Assembly (NCBI RefSeq): GCF_905475395.1
Contig: NC_058337.1
Location: 131,585,960-131,649,959, forward strand
Length of the DNA: 64,000 nt
Reading direction: 5' to 3'
Origin: Chrysoperla carnea
Taxonomy: Eukaryota > Arthropoda > Insecta > Neuroptera > Chrysopidae
In this document: positions 1 to 12,200 of the stretch, one piece after another
Layout of the letters: each line of letters opens with the position of its first letter
Position numbering within the stretch: the first letter of the stretch is position 1
Program-made: the position numbers and the translations under genes
The notes under the pieces: model-generated
What the model was told of the DNA's origin: nothing
Database searches by the model: none
Seen by the model: only the letters and a program-made list of their open reading frames with translations

Positions 1-1600
1 TTACGGTTTACCGGTAAAATTCCACATTTTTTTGGAATTTACTCGAAAACTATGCATTTTAGAGAAAAAATAGTTCAGTCCAAACTTATCAGGCCTAAAA
101 TTTACGATCGATTTTTCTCATCTTTCATATTTTCTGAAAATCTACATCAATGTATAATTTTCCGTGTTTTTGGAGATTTTTGTGCATTTTAGAGAAAACA
201 TACTTTGAATAAAAGTTGTTAAGCATAAAATTTCCAACCGATCTGTTTATTTTGACTGTTCCCAATCTTTCGCCTTTTTGAAAAAATCAATATTTAAATA
301 TAACTTCTAATGAGTTCCATTAGCTTCTAAACTTTGTGATTCACTCAATATATTCAATTCATAAATTGTCATAGTATTTATAAATGGCGTAAATCATAGA
401 TAAGAATTAAATAGTTGGATAAAACAGCATCCGAATTAAATAATTTCATATTTTTTAATAATAAAAATATACATTTTTACCAGTCTAGTATGCAGTATGT
501 AGATTTATGCTCAAGGTTTTTAATATAAATACTTTATTATTTAGCATTAGTATCAGTTCACAATGCATGCACATTTTGCATACCTCCATGTACAAACAAA
601 AAACATGGTTCTGAGATCTCAACCTCTGGTTGTGTTTTCTAGAAATCGAATCGTATATAAATCTGAAAAACAAAGCCACTTTCGAATGATTCAAAAAATA
701 ATCCCGTATAAAAATAACACACTCGCATTCGAGGGCTTATATTTGCAAAAATATTCGCTGATGTCGAAAAGTTTTCGAAATATATTTTTATTTTTACCCC
801 GATAATGGCGAGGGCTATGTTTTAGAACGGTAAGAATGTATGTTCGTTGTTCCCTCATGGCTTCTAAACTAGTTATCATAATTTGACTAATGAGGTATCG
901 TTAAATGCGCCTTGATCGTCCGCTGGTTATAGGCTATGTGACGTCACATTAGATTGAATATGACGTCCTCTAGAGGACATACTCATGAACTAAAAACAAA
1001 TTTTAATTAAACGATATGTTAGGTAACAAATGAAAGGACGTACTTAACACTTCTCAAATATTATTATCACGAAATTATAACCCCAAAATAGTTTAAATAA
1101 AATAAAGTTCAATTTCACAAAAATCCCGGTGACTACACAAAATCACGATCTAGAAAATATTAAATTAAAATTGTCATTACAGTCGGAGGACCTCTTTTCC
1201 GGCCTGTGGAAAATTTATTTTATCGTGTACGCCAAAAAGATTTAAATAAATTTCGAAATTTTAACCTTTGAGGTCTGTGTAGTATATAGAGGTAGTTTGA
1301 CGTTTACTCATTTTTTTTCTTCAAATAGAGTTGATTGATAAACTACTGTCTATGAATAGTTGAGTCTATTTTAATAATAAAATTTTTTTAGTTAAATTGA
1401 AAAATATTTTGTGCGATAATCATATGTGTATTCCAGGAAGTAGCTACTCTATAGTCATTCAGTATTCAACTTTATTTGGAATTTAGTTCAGTGCAATGTT
1501 TGTTAAAACAATGAATAAAGAAAGTGTGTATTTACAAGCTAGCATTTACAGATAATTTTAATTAATAACACGTTAAAATTAATATATTACACATCTAGAG
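1..1600. other. AT-rich intergenic, no gene seen
   Basis: The stretch is AT-rich with frequent stops in all frames. The few open frames near 485-880 are short, overlap on both strands and look like no family, so I read them as chance. No splice-linked coding pieces or RNA genes were recognised. Confidence 0.6.
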
Positions 1601-1607
1601 AAGAAAA

Positions 1608-1691
1608 GTAAAGAATGTGGCAAGTTTCATGTTTATTGTCGCCCGAAACGAAACCGAGATTGATAAACATCAGATCTGACACATTCTTTAC
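1608..1691. repeat. Imperfect foldback (about 84 bp)
   Basis: The left end GTAAAGAATGTG is the exact reverse complement of the right end CACATTCTTTAC. Pairing continues inward through ATGTTTAT and ATAAACAT with a few mismatches. It could be a tiny MITE remnant or a transcribed hairpin. No flanking target duplication was identified. Confidence 0.5.
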
Positions 1692-1841
1692 TTGCTCCCG
1701 AGATTTGTATACTACTTGCCTGCTCGACGGAAGCGGAATTGTGTATTTCGCCCGAAGGGGAGAAATATATTTTGCTAAAATATCAATCTATTAGCTACAG
1801 GAAATGTATAACGTTCTTTTGTTTTGAAACCATCTTAGGTT

Positions 1842-2115
1842 AGATTAGAGGGACTGTCCTGGGATGAGACACACTTAGAACATAGGGTTCGTTGTGATAA
1901 CCAAAAAGTAGGCTAGCCCATCCCCAGCTACTACTCTATGAACCATTAGGGGTTTTTTAGGAACAGCAAGAATGCTTTGACGACAACGAATTTCAAATCG
2001 GAGAAGTCGTGAAAGAAATACTGACTCAAATGAACCAATCTCTTAATGGCAAAAGCTGGACAGTGATAGAAAAGAAGGAGACATCGTTTCCTCTCACTCT
2101 CGACTGTGACAGCTG
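1842..2115 (-). mobile_element. Non-LTR retrotransposon 3' relic
   Basis: This segment is recognisably similar, in the same orientation, to 60000-60310. There the minus strand encodes the Cys-rich end of a Jockey/R1-type ORF2. Here the frame is broken and the relic is older. Shared landmarks include the run ending in TGGGATGAGACACACTTAGA and the later block around GGAGACATCGTTTCC. No intact ORF remains. Confidence 0.5.
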
Positions 2116-2719
2116 AGAAAAACATCTTTTATTTATCCCTTTTTTGTACAAAAATGGAAAGAGAAGATAAAATTAGGTCAAAATCTGGGTTTAAAAAAAA
2201 AATATTTTATTTTTTTTGAGTACACAAATGGCATAGAACCCTGTTTCATTTCTAATTAAGAGTTTCGAATTTAAAAACCCTATACAAGATTGTTCAATAA
2301 TAATATTACCACTTATATGTATTTGAAAAAAATAAGATTAAATTAAATACGTAAAAGTGGCAACATCTTACTGAACAACCCTGTAATTATATACATTCAT
2401 AGTATCCAGCTCTAATCTAAGAACCCAGAACAATCTAGAAACACAAACTATGTTACAAAAAGTAAAAAGTTTTTTTAAAAATGACAGTGACTATATTTTT
2501 AAAAGAAAATAAAGTGGCGTTATGAAGTCGTTAAGTTATCGATTTGAAGAGTAAGAGTATACCTTATAGCATGTTATGTATTATATAGGTTACTATCAAG
2601 TTATTTTTCGTTTGTATGAACTTGATACGGACTAGGCACGGTCGTGGTATTTGATTGTCATTTCAGAACGACTAGAAATTTGAAAAGATGTTAATCGTTC
2701 TTAACACCATTTCCCTATG
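2116..2719. other. AT-rich intergenic, no gene seen
   Basis: No coding frame, RNA gene or clear repeat boundary was found in this stretch. It contains A/T homopolymer runs only. Confidence 0.5.
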
Positions 2720-2906
2720 ACTTGGCATCTCTTTTCGTTTTTGAGTTATCGTGGTAACAGACAGACAGGCGAGCAAAAGGAAATAGACTAATTAGGCGAT
2801 TTTATGAATACAAATACTAAAATTTTGTCGGTGCCATCAATATTATTAAGCGTTACAAACTTGGAACGAAACTTAGTATACCTTGATATATTTTATACTT
2901 ACTATA
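2720..2906 (+). repeat. Dispersed 12-bp-TIR family, 3' part
   Basis: This is the right-hand part of the repeat family best seen at 8697-9212. Shared landmarks are the TTTTTGAGTTATCGTG block, the run of CAGACAGACAGG, then AAGCGTTACAAACTTGG and CTTAGTATACCTTGATATAT. The usual terminal TATACATGGTAT is missing because a Tigger-like MITE begins at 2909. Confidence 0.65.
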
Positions 2907-2908
2907 TA

Positions 2909-3230
2909 CAGTAGAACCTCGATAACTTAAACCTCGGTAACATAAAAACCTCTGTTACTTCAAAAAATACTATGTTCCCTTCCCATCAGAGCCCAAAACC
3001 TTTCTAACTTAAAATACGCAACCTCTATAACTTAAATAAATAATCTCTGTATAGGCCCTTAGTAACTACATAGAAACATGTACATACCTCTATATTAACT
3101 AGGGTAGATAGAAACATGTACATACCTCTTTATTAACCTTTACCTAACATAGACCCTTGATAACTTAAAACCTCTATAACTTAAAATATTTTGTGTTTCC
3201 CTTGGACTTTAACTTATCGAGGTTCTACTG
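2909..3230. mobile_element. pogo/Tigger-like MITE, 322 bp
   Basis: The element begins CAGTAGAACCTCGATAA and ends with the complement TTATCGAGGTTCTACTG. The inverted repeat is about 23 bp with one mismatch. A TA dinucleotide lies on both sides (2907-2908 and 3231-3232), as expected for Tc1/mariner-superfamily insertion. Inside, the AGAAACATGTACATACCTCT block occurs twice in tandem. It has no coding capacity, so it is non-autonomous. A truncated relative lies at 17679-17935. Confidence 0.85.
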
Positions 3231-3232
3231 TA

Positions 3233-4028
3233 CTAGTAAGAATGCTTTCAATAAAAATTATATAAATAAAACATTAAAATTAATTAATAACTACTTATTA
3301 TTATCACTAAAATGAATACACAATTAAATATTATGACAAATATTTTTGACAGATAAATTTCAACGATTTATACCGTATAGAGCCGAATATTCGTAAACTT
3401 ACGAAAGTAGACGAACAGACCCGAAAAAAATGTAGCCTTGTTAAAATCCAACCTCTTCTTATACTGTGAAAAAAGCCTCCAAAACAATCCATTCTAAAGT
3501 GATTGTTAAATACTACACCCGATTCTAGACTATATTATACACATCGAATCATAATATTAAAGTTGAAGATGACCGACCGATCATGATCGTCTCAGCTCTT
3601 AGACCGTCTCAGACCTGTTGTTTGTTATTTGTATTTTGTATTAAATAATTGTAATATGAAGATGAACGAACAGAAATTTAAATGAGTCACGTGACAATCA
3701 ATTATAATAACGTTTTAATCAAATTCAATTGTTTTTAATATTTAAATTTTAATAATTGTTTTTCTTTTTTTGTTACTTTCTCACATAAATCGAAATCGTT
3801 TCGAATTTTTTACAATATTTTTAACCTTGGAATGAATTTTTATCAAATGTAAAAAATACGGCCTTAAAGAACTTGTATTCGTATATATTATTGTTTAGGG
3901 TCAGGGCCAGTTCTAATTTTTATTATGTACCCTTGATAAAAATAACTAATTTCTATTTAATTTAACTTGCTGATTACGAAAATGGCAATCAAATCTATTT
4001 TCTATAGAATATTATACATAGAAAACTC
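3233..4028. other. AT-rich intergenic, no gene seen
   Basis: There are no supported coding or RNA features. The sequence is AT-rich with short homopolymer runs. Confidence 0.5.
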
Positions 4029-4182
4029 GAGAGAGAAGACTGTCAGTTAGTTCCCCTGTTTCCTTGTCATATGTCATAATCATATGATGCATGAGATTTT
4101 GTGTCTCTCCAATAATGGAAACAATATGTAGCCAATGAAATAGACAAGGATACAGAGGAACTCACTGACAGTCTTCTCTCTC
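4029..4182. repeat. Foldback element with 40-bp arms
   Basis: The left arm starts GAGAGAGAAGACTGTCAGT and the right arm ends ACTGACAGTCTTCTCTCTC. The arms pair over about 40 bp with three mismatches. A second, internal pair (CATATGATGCATGAG near 4081 and CTCATGCATCATAT just past the right arm) suggests nested or rearranged foldbacks. It looks like a MITE remnant. No clean target duplication was seen. Confidence 0.6.
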
Positions 4183-7100
4183 ATGCATCATATCGGAAGT
4201 TTTGGGACATGGCATTCTCTAGTCTAATATTCTATGGTATTTTCATATACCATTGATATACATATGTATTAAGTTAGATACTGTTGGGATATGGTGTAGA
4301 AATTTGAATTAAAACAAATATTAATTATAATTACACTTATTTCACTTTTCAAATTCTAAAATTATTTTATGAGCTGCTTTTTATCTCAAGGGCTCATTCT
4401 GAACAAAAAAAAACCCATATCTGGTTCAGTTCGGGAATGTAACTTGGAAATTTTGATTTTCACATAGCCGTCCCTTCTAAATCTTCTCAAGTTCAAGGCT
4501 TTATTCATGACTAGAAAAAATCTTGAAACTTAAGAAGGTCAAAAACCGCCACTGATTGTCATTTCGTGTTCGACAGATTAAATTTCATAGGAAATATTAT
4601 TTAGGATGCCAAAATAGGGAATAATCCTGTTGTGGAATTGGCCATATTACCCATAAAAATGTAAAACTAGACTTGATACCATGACAAAATTTGAAAAGGA
4701 AATAAAAACTGATTAAAAAACGAAGAAGTTATAAGCAGTCAAAGAATGCATTCAAAGGTTGTCCATCTCCTTTTAGCAACACAAAGTTTTATATGTAATC
4801 TCTATGGCGATACCTACGTATGACGTCACTAGTGGGTATCTTCCTCTTTGTTCAATTAGTAATTTTAAACTTTCATATCTTGCATACTAGTCAAGATATT
4901 TAAAAATCAACTTCACTTTTCTATTCGTGAAGTGAAAATTATTCATTTGAAGTGATAAAACAAAATTTAGTCCGATCCCTTTTTTTGTCGCACAGTGTAA
5001 TTTTTAAACTCCAAAATGTATATTAATTTTTGAATCACCTTGTATGAATAAATATTGATCTATTTCAAAGTGTAATTGTGATTCATCGTAGCTCTTCAGG
5101 GAATCAACCGATTTCAAACAAATAATTTTTTTTATTATAAAGTTTTCAAAACAGATATTATTTTTGGGTCATTTTGTATAAATAGATATTGATCTGTTTC
5201 AACGTATCACAAACAGTCGTATTTCTTAAAATTACAAATAAAACTATACTTTGCACGTTAGCTCTCTACTACTATGCAACAAAATATTATTAAATCGTGA
5301 GAAAGTTTCAAATATAAAAGAATTCAAAAATATAAAAATAATAATTTTATTTAAAATAAAAGTTGTACAAATTAACTCAAATTAAAAATATAAAAAAAAT
5401 ACAAAAATTTATTTTGTTAGTAATCATGTTTAATCAATTATAATATTATAGTTAATTTTAGTTGTTATTATTATGATTATGTTTTGGTACCGTGATTCTT
5501 GGCATTATTAAATATGCTACACTATTTGTACGTTTACACGGTAACATATCAAAAAAAAATTACTCACGTTAACAGATTTAAATAAAAACAATGAAAAATA
5601 TTTTTAATATCAATGATGCTATTAAAGTTTGAATATGATTTCGGTCATTTGTCCCAAATGTCCCGTTTTAGGGGGGTCCTATTTACCTGGAAAATCTGGA
5701 ATAACATCGAAAAGTTCAGCTTCAAAATTATTTATTATTTAAATCAATTTACAAAGTTAAAATATGTCTTAAAATCAATAGTGCCTAGTCTAACCTTTAC
5801 CTATAATCTTATATATTTAAACGAGTAATTCTTGTATATATATGTCTGGAATCTTGGAAACGGCTCCAACGATTTTCATGAAACTTAGTATGCAGGCGGT
5901 TTTTGAGGTCAAAAATTTATCTAGCTAGGTTTTATTTTTAAAAAACGTCATTTTATCCGGGTTTTCATTAATAACTAAAAAATATGTCTCTTCCTGACAT
6001 CTATTGGCGAGTAGTAATAGTAATACTATTATTTTTTAAAATTGATAGCAACTAACTGCTTTACCGACACTGTAACACTATGGTTAGGTTTCAGATGTTA
6101 TAAAAAAAAACGTAGCACGTAGCAAGCTCGGACATCCAAGTATTCATTCAATTACATCGAAATATATAAACATCGTTTCTTAAATGTAATTGATATCAAA
6201 ACTTAACCTAAGTTGGACGGATAGGACGGATAAGCCATGTCTAAAACTAGACCATAATGAAAAAATATTTACAATTTAGATTACACCGGATTAGTTGTAA
6301 TCGAAATAATATGGTATGCGGTATCTTTTCCTGAAAAGCAACGCGGGTCGCGTACGCGGGTCAAATTGGCCTAGTCTGTCTGTTGTCGGGAAAGAAATGA
6401 TCTGTGGAATGATTGAAAATAGGATTTCGAAATACTTTGGATGAAGGTTCGCCGGAGGTCTTTCAAAATCGTGCGACCCGGATATCATAAAGAGATTGCC
6501 GAAACCGTCCCGCATCGAAAATTGAACAAGCTTGATTTATAAATGAATTTTTTGTATATTGTTACATTTTTTTGTACGGGAGTATACAAATATTACATCA
6601 ATACAAATAATGATAAAATATAACAGCATCGTAGCGTGTACATAGACTTACTTATCGTAATTAATATATTATTTCTATCTATACCTTCCATCTTTGTTTT
6701 CGTTAATTATAAGACGATAAAAGCATATATTTCAAATAAAGAAAGTATGTTCATATTGCCAATTCATTTTTCTAATAACTATTTTATCTAAAGTATTGCT
6801 ATTGCTATTTTCAAACTGCCCACGATTTTATATTTTTGGGTGTTTCATTTATTCTTTTTATGACATTTAAGAGCCATATTTGTAAAAACCAAGGATATTG
6901 GAAAATTTATTTAATTATACTTGAGCGAAATTACCTGTAGTTTACAAATATAAAATAACTATAGGGTGTTTTTTTAAAACTTGACATATGCTTGAAATTC
7001 GATTAATCGAGGAAAATGTTTCAAATGAAAAGTTTTAGATTCAAAAATACTCGTCTTATGCCGAAACTGAATTCGATATGGGTTTTCAGGTTTAACCATA

Positions 7101-7446
7101 GCCTCAAACTGAATCATAACTAGTTATATAATATAGTTATATAAAACACTTTAAAATTTTAAAATTTTTCTAAGTTTTAAAAAATTATACTTTTTTAAAG
7201 ACAAGCTATTATTGTACTTAAAGTGGGAAATAATTACTTCTATGAGCCACTCATTCATGATTATAAAAGAATTTAGGCGCTCAATTTACAATATCAAGTA
7301 TGATTCAGAGGTCTTCAAGCTTTTGCAAATAGTCATGTATGAGTGACTGATAGAAAAAATTATTTTCTACTTTTTAGTATAATAAAAGCTTGCCCTTTAA
7401 AAAGTTTTTTTAAACACTGTATATATGAAATATACATGTGTTTTTA
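4183..7446. other. AT-rich intergenic with repeat fragments
   Basis: No gene is supported. Open frames at 5613-5828 and 6291-6515 are 71-74 codons, lack family resemblance and have no splice partners. A dispersed-repeat block at 5845-6030 is shared, in inverted orientation, with 63770-63880. Confidence 0.5.
5845..6030. repeat. Dispersed repeat shared with window end
   Basis: The core ATCTAGCTAGGTTT, then CATTTTATCCG, then TCTTCCTGACATCTATTGGCG recurs as a reverse complement at 63770-63880. No terminal inverted repeats or coding sequence were seen, so the class is unknown. Confidence 0.5.
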
Positions 7447-7607
7447 TTTCAAATATAATCACCCTAAATAACTTTTAACCTGATGTGATTATTGTTTTTC
7501 TAGGAACCATATTTGAACTTCTCCCCCGATATCTAAACCGACGTGTTTTCGCTAAAAACAATAATCACATAAGATCAAGAGTTATTAAGGATGGATACTT
7601 TTGAAAT
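7447..7607. repeat. Foldback element (about 160 bp)
   Basis: The arm with TGATGTGATTATTGTTTTT (from about 7490) pairs with AAAAACAATAATCACATAA (from about 7555). The pairing extends outwards through AATAAC and GTTATT with some mismatches. It has no coding capacity and reads as a short palindromic MITE. Confidence 0.55.
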
Positions 7608-7609
7608 GA

Positions 7610-7860
7610 ACACACTGTATGTCAAGGTTTACTAATTTTCGTCTCATGTTTGTAACGCTTAAAATATTGATAATATGAACAAAATTTTGGTATAGATGTT
7701 CGTAAAATGACCCAAGTTTTCTATTTCCGGTTGTCCGTCGACATTATAACTCAAAAAAGAAAAAAGATATCAAGCTGAAATATCGTGATCAGGATGTAAA
7801 AAGAAAGTTTCAGTCCGTAAATGAGCAACATAGGTCAATTGGGTCAAACTGAACCGATTT
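7610..7860 (-). repeat. Dispersed 12-bp-TIR family, inverted partial copy
   Basis: On the minus strand this matches the family at 8697-9212. The plus strand shows GTTTGTAACGCTTAAAA, then TTTCCGGTTGTCCGTC, then GAGCAACATAGGTCAATTGGG, the reverse complement of the canonical right half. The copy is diverged and truncated at both ends. Confidence 0.65.
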
Positions 7861-7869
7861 TGAAATAGA

Positions 7870-8040
7870 CAGCCCTAAACTTGCACTTAAAATATAGCTA
7901 GGAACACTCTCCATCAAATTAACTTTCAAACGAAACAAGAAAAATCAAAATCGATCAATTCGTTTAGGCGCTACGATGCCACAGACAGGCAGACACACAC
8001 ACACATAGCGGACAAACTTATAACACCCATTTTTTAGTTC
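7870..8040 (-). mobile_element. RTE-like retroposon tail fragment
   Basis: It contains CGTTTAGGCGCTACGATG, then a CAGACAGGCAGACACACAC run, then AGCGGACAAACTTATAACAC. Related blocks occur at 25360-25628, 35720-35805 and 57460-57590. I associate this wording with RTE-type non-LTR 3' tails in insects, but that is from memory and tentative. No coding sequence is present. Confidence 0.4.
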
Positions 8041-8084
8041 GCGGCTTAAAAATATTGCAAGCACTGATCATTCAACACTTTCTA

Positions 8085-8710
8085 TACAGGATATTTCAAC
8101 TACTATCTCAGTCAATTATTAGTTTTCACTTGTTTTCATTTTTTTAATTGGAATACATTCTGTACATAAAATTTCAGTATTGATTAATAAATTGTGCATT
8201 TATAATTTTCAAGTTTAGAAGTCTAGAAAACAACATTTTGAGTGATAACATTTTTTTATAATTTCATTTTATTATACAGAATTATCAATATTTGGCATTG
8301 TTCCAAGTACAGTTATCATTTGATTGAAAAATTTATAGATGTAAAGCTTTAAACTTGTTGAAATTTAAATCGAAGTCAATGTAAAACCTACCACATACGG
8401 GGATATATATATCACGGCATATTGGATTTTCCAAGAGATGCTCTATCTAGCGTTTTTTTTTATGAAAACCCGCATGGTCGATAAACAACCCTGATGATCA
8501 AAACAATAGCAATACACATCAGTTGTCGTTTGATACGTGTTATTTATTGTTTCTAAGAAATCAAAATTTTATTGTTTTTTTTTTTTAATTTTCTAAAAAT
8601 TTGTAGAAAAATTTCAAAAATCAAGAAAGTGGCGTTTTGTGTTAAAAAAATTAGAAAACAAGTGAAAACAAACAATTGACTGAGTTAATTGTTGAAATAC
8701 CATGTATAGT
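8085..8710. repeat. Long foldback sharing the family head sequence
   Basis: The left end (CTATACAGGATATTTCAAC, then CTCAGTCAATT and GTTTTCACTTGTTTTC) is an imperfect reverse complement of 8645-8710 (GAAAACAAGTGAAAAC, then AATTGACTGAG, then GTTGAAATACCATGTATAG). The arms are about 60 bp. The right arm is also the conserved sequence just left of most copies of the 12-bp-TIR family, so the two units overlap here. Confidence 0.5.
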
Positions 8711-9212
8711 CAGTGTTGATTTCTTTATCACATTACATATACCAACATGTGACACATACATAACTGATAATCAAGTATAGTACATATTATAAAATTTCCG
8801 CCCTAATTGTCGCCCTCACGGGTAAACAGTGATGTTTACGAAAAAATGTTTCAAACAAAAGTTGTTTAATTTTTGATAAGGAACATTTTTTACATTTAAA
8901 CTTTTGTTCTATCTCTAACGGTTTACAAGATGGGTCCTACGGACCCAAGTCCCAAATTACCTATGATGCTCATTTACGAACTTGACCTCACTTTTTACGT
9001 CCTGAGTACGCTGTAAAAATGTCAGCTTGATATCTCTTTTCGTTTTTGAGTAATCGTGACCACAGACGGACGGGCGGACAACCGGAAATGGATTAATTAG
9101 GTGATTTTATGAACACCTATACCAATTTTTTTTTGTAGCATCAATATTTTTAGGCGTTACAAACTTGGGACTAAACTTATAATACTATGTATATTTCATA
9201 TATACATGGTAT
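8697..9212 (+). repeat. Dispersed repeat family, best copy, 12-bp TIRs
   Basis: The unit starts ATACCATGTATA and ends TATACATGGTAT, a perfect 12-bp terminal inverted repeat. Internal landmarks are CGCCCTCACGGGTAAACAG, AACGGTTTACAAGATGGGTC, CACAGACGGACGG, CCGGAAATGG and AAGCGTTACAAACTTGGGAC. It is always preceded by a conserved head beginning CAAGTGAAAACAAACAATTG. No ORF is present. At least eight relatives lie in this window. It is a non-autonomous element of uncertain class. Confidence 0.75.
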
Positions 9213-12200
9213 AATAATAATTATAAACTAAAAATAATTGCACAAACCTCATATTTTCAACTTCTGATAACTTTTCGAAAAAAGAAGGAATTGCGTTGAA
9301 ATTCTGTAAAAAGAATTAACTTATAGCCAAAAAAAAAGTGTAAAAAAATTAAATAGGAGCTGACTACGGTTTTCTTGAGATTTTAAGCTTATTTTACTAT
9401 GTCCAGGATGCGATAGCAGGCAAAGTTGATGCAAAAATTCATAAAAAAACAATTTTTTTTTATTCGCCTCAATGCCATCTATAGAAGCAGAGATATACCA
9501 GAAAACGGCACCAAAATCGCCTGCAAAAGGTCGCGCGGAACGTTCTGAAACCAGAAAACTCCATTTCTCTGTTTTTTACAACGAAAGAAACCAATTTATA
9601 AGAAATTAGAATAGGTTCTTCTCCCAAAATTTTCCGAATTGATCACAAATTAGAAATTGTAATTCGAAGATATAATTCATTTTAATAAAAACCCAATACA
9701 ATTTTGGTACTTAATTCTGAAAATTACATGAATCTTGGAAAAACCCTCCACCAAATGAAAAAGAGGTTTTACAAGTTTGACATCATTTCTTATTCATCAA
9801 GTTCCACAAAATTCAAGGTATTTTAATTTTAGTGACGTCACTCTAAACAGTATCTAGACTTTAGGGTGCAGTAGGACAACAATTTTTAGATAGTGGTTGC
9901 CCAAAAGCATTGATCAGACTACAGGATGTTTAGAAATTAATCAACTTTTTTCACATTTGTTCTTAAAGTCAATTTGCATGCAAAATACATTTTCGCAAAA
10001 TTTTCCAATATAAAATTTATAAAATGTTACTTCTTGACATGAAATTTACGAACCATAACGAAATTTGAACAGAAAAAATTTGTTTCTAATCTATCAATAG
10101 AGAATGTGAATACACACTTTTATTAAAAAATGCAACGTGCATGTTGATTGAATGATGTAAAAGAAGGAAAGAAAACCTTCCTGGTTCTATATACAGTGTC
10201 GTAGCTAACAGATTTTTTTCAAGAAGGGATTTCGCATCATTCTGGTAAAAATTATTATTCTTACTTTTTTTTTTATCTTACTTTTTGTCTTATATTATCA
10301 AGTATAGCATAATTCACCATCAGAATTAAAAATTTATATTATTTGGTGGTCGTACATCCTTAATCTTTAAACTCATTTCTTGGGGTCATACTTACCTATT
10401 TTGTTTACATATGTACTAACAGATAGCGCTAGTGCTAAGATCTCATACTTAATCGCTTCGTTCACTTATGCACCAACAGATGGTGTTAATGAATTGACCC
10501 CTGTTACAAACGAAAACATAGACGTATCCAAAAGTAGACAAATGGTGTATGTTATAAAATGAACCAACAAAAGCCTAAATTAATATTAAAAGATACGCTA
10601 CTGCTGAACCAAAAAATAAACAATAGACATCACAATCGTCATCGTTCTTGTGGGTGATTGCTTTGGCCAAAGAATGTTGTGTATTGTTTGTGACTTGTGA
10701 GTCTTACAATAGAGTTACTAGTCAGTCACAAGTCATAGTGTTATTAAATACAACACAGTAACAACACTATTTGTACCAACAGTTATAAGTGTTGTTGCTG
10801 TTAACACAGCTCAGTACTCGAACTTACTTTCTCTTTAAACTACATTTTTTTAGTCGTCTTTTCCCCGAAAATATAGACTTATGCACCTTATCGAATGTGT
10901 CAACGGGGAAAAGTGAGTGTATGTTATAAATCGCTTTTATTATGGACACTTTCGGTGGCTCCTTTTTGTTAAATTGAGCTAAAATTTGGCATATAAGGTT
11001 GTATGTTAGGCAGAAGAGTGTTATAAAAGTAGAGTTTGATTTCTGCAAATTAAATAGAATTCCCAGAAAGGATGCACATTTTTATGGCTTTGAAGATCTT
11101 CCAAATTGTGTTAGAGTGTTAAAAAACGGTTTGTAGTCTCGGCTAGTATCATAGAAGTACCTTTCGGGGATGTCAATTCCTCAACGGACCTTCGCCAGTG
11201 TTTTATGCAGAAACATCTCGAATTTTCGCTAATTGAGCTGGAGCGTAGAAAGTCTGTATTTACATTGGAGTTAGTTTCAAGGAAAAGAGGAATCACAAAC
11301 TGCCGAGACCTTCTGTCTACTTTTTTATGTCGATAAACCATGGGCTGTCGCAGTTTTATAAGCTTTGCGCGCCTCTAGCTTCTGCCAGAGGTTTGAAAAT
11401 TTATCTGAGAATAGAGTTGATATTAAGGAAGTATTCATTGGTATTCTTGATTCCCTCCCCCCACTCCTCCTCTCGCCCTTTGATGTAAATATTTCTTGTG
11501 TTCATATAATAAGGGGGAAATATAACCATTATGATAATGATGGAGATCTGCTGCTCACGAGTTTTTTGTATGCAATATGCAGTAATAGTAATCTATACTA
11601 AATATTTTGTTAACTTCTATGCACAAATTGTTAGTGGGGAAGTCTAAACCAGTGTTTCTCTAAACACTTGTTTGGGTGATATCGCCCCCCTTGTGGTACC
11701 TAGAGGCCTACAGGTAGGCCTATTAATTTGCACATATTAGAATATAAAATATCGAGTAAAAATTATTTATAGGTGGCGCTGAAAAATAATTGATCTAAAC
11801 CATGTTAATGCAAAGATCCTTGACATGGACAAATAAAATATATTTGTATATAGAGGTCACGTGATGTTCAAATAACATTTTTATGATTATTGTTTAACTG
11901 AATTAAGAATTTGTTGTTGTTTTTTTTCTTTTTAAAATAATATTTTTCTGAATAAATTATAAAATGTTAAGAAGAGAAGGGTATACAAAAAATAAAAAAT
12001 TTATTTTTAAAAAGTTCACAGAATAGAATGAATGAATGTGTAATGCGGTTGAGAAATAAATATAAATGACTGCTGCATTACCGACTCGACTGAATTTCCG
12101 GGTTAAAATGTTGTTTTTGAAGTTCCAAGGTTATTTTATTTTATGTATTCTTTGTATGTTGAAAGTTGTTAATGAATCATATTGACATTTGTTCCAGCAT

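Noticed and set aside
6291..6515. 74-aa minus-strand frame
   Set aside because: Slightly GC-richer than its surroundings but without recognisable family, splice partners or start context.
11111..11601. Two back-to-back frames of 76-78 aa in a GC-richer island
   Set aside because: No recognisable domain. Probably decayed mobile sequence. Not strong enough to call a gene.
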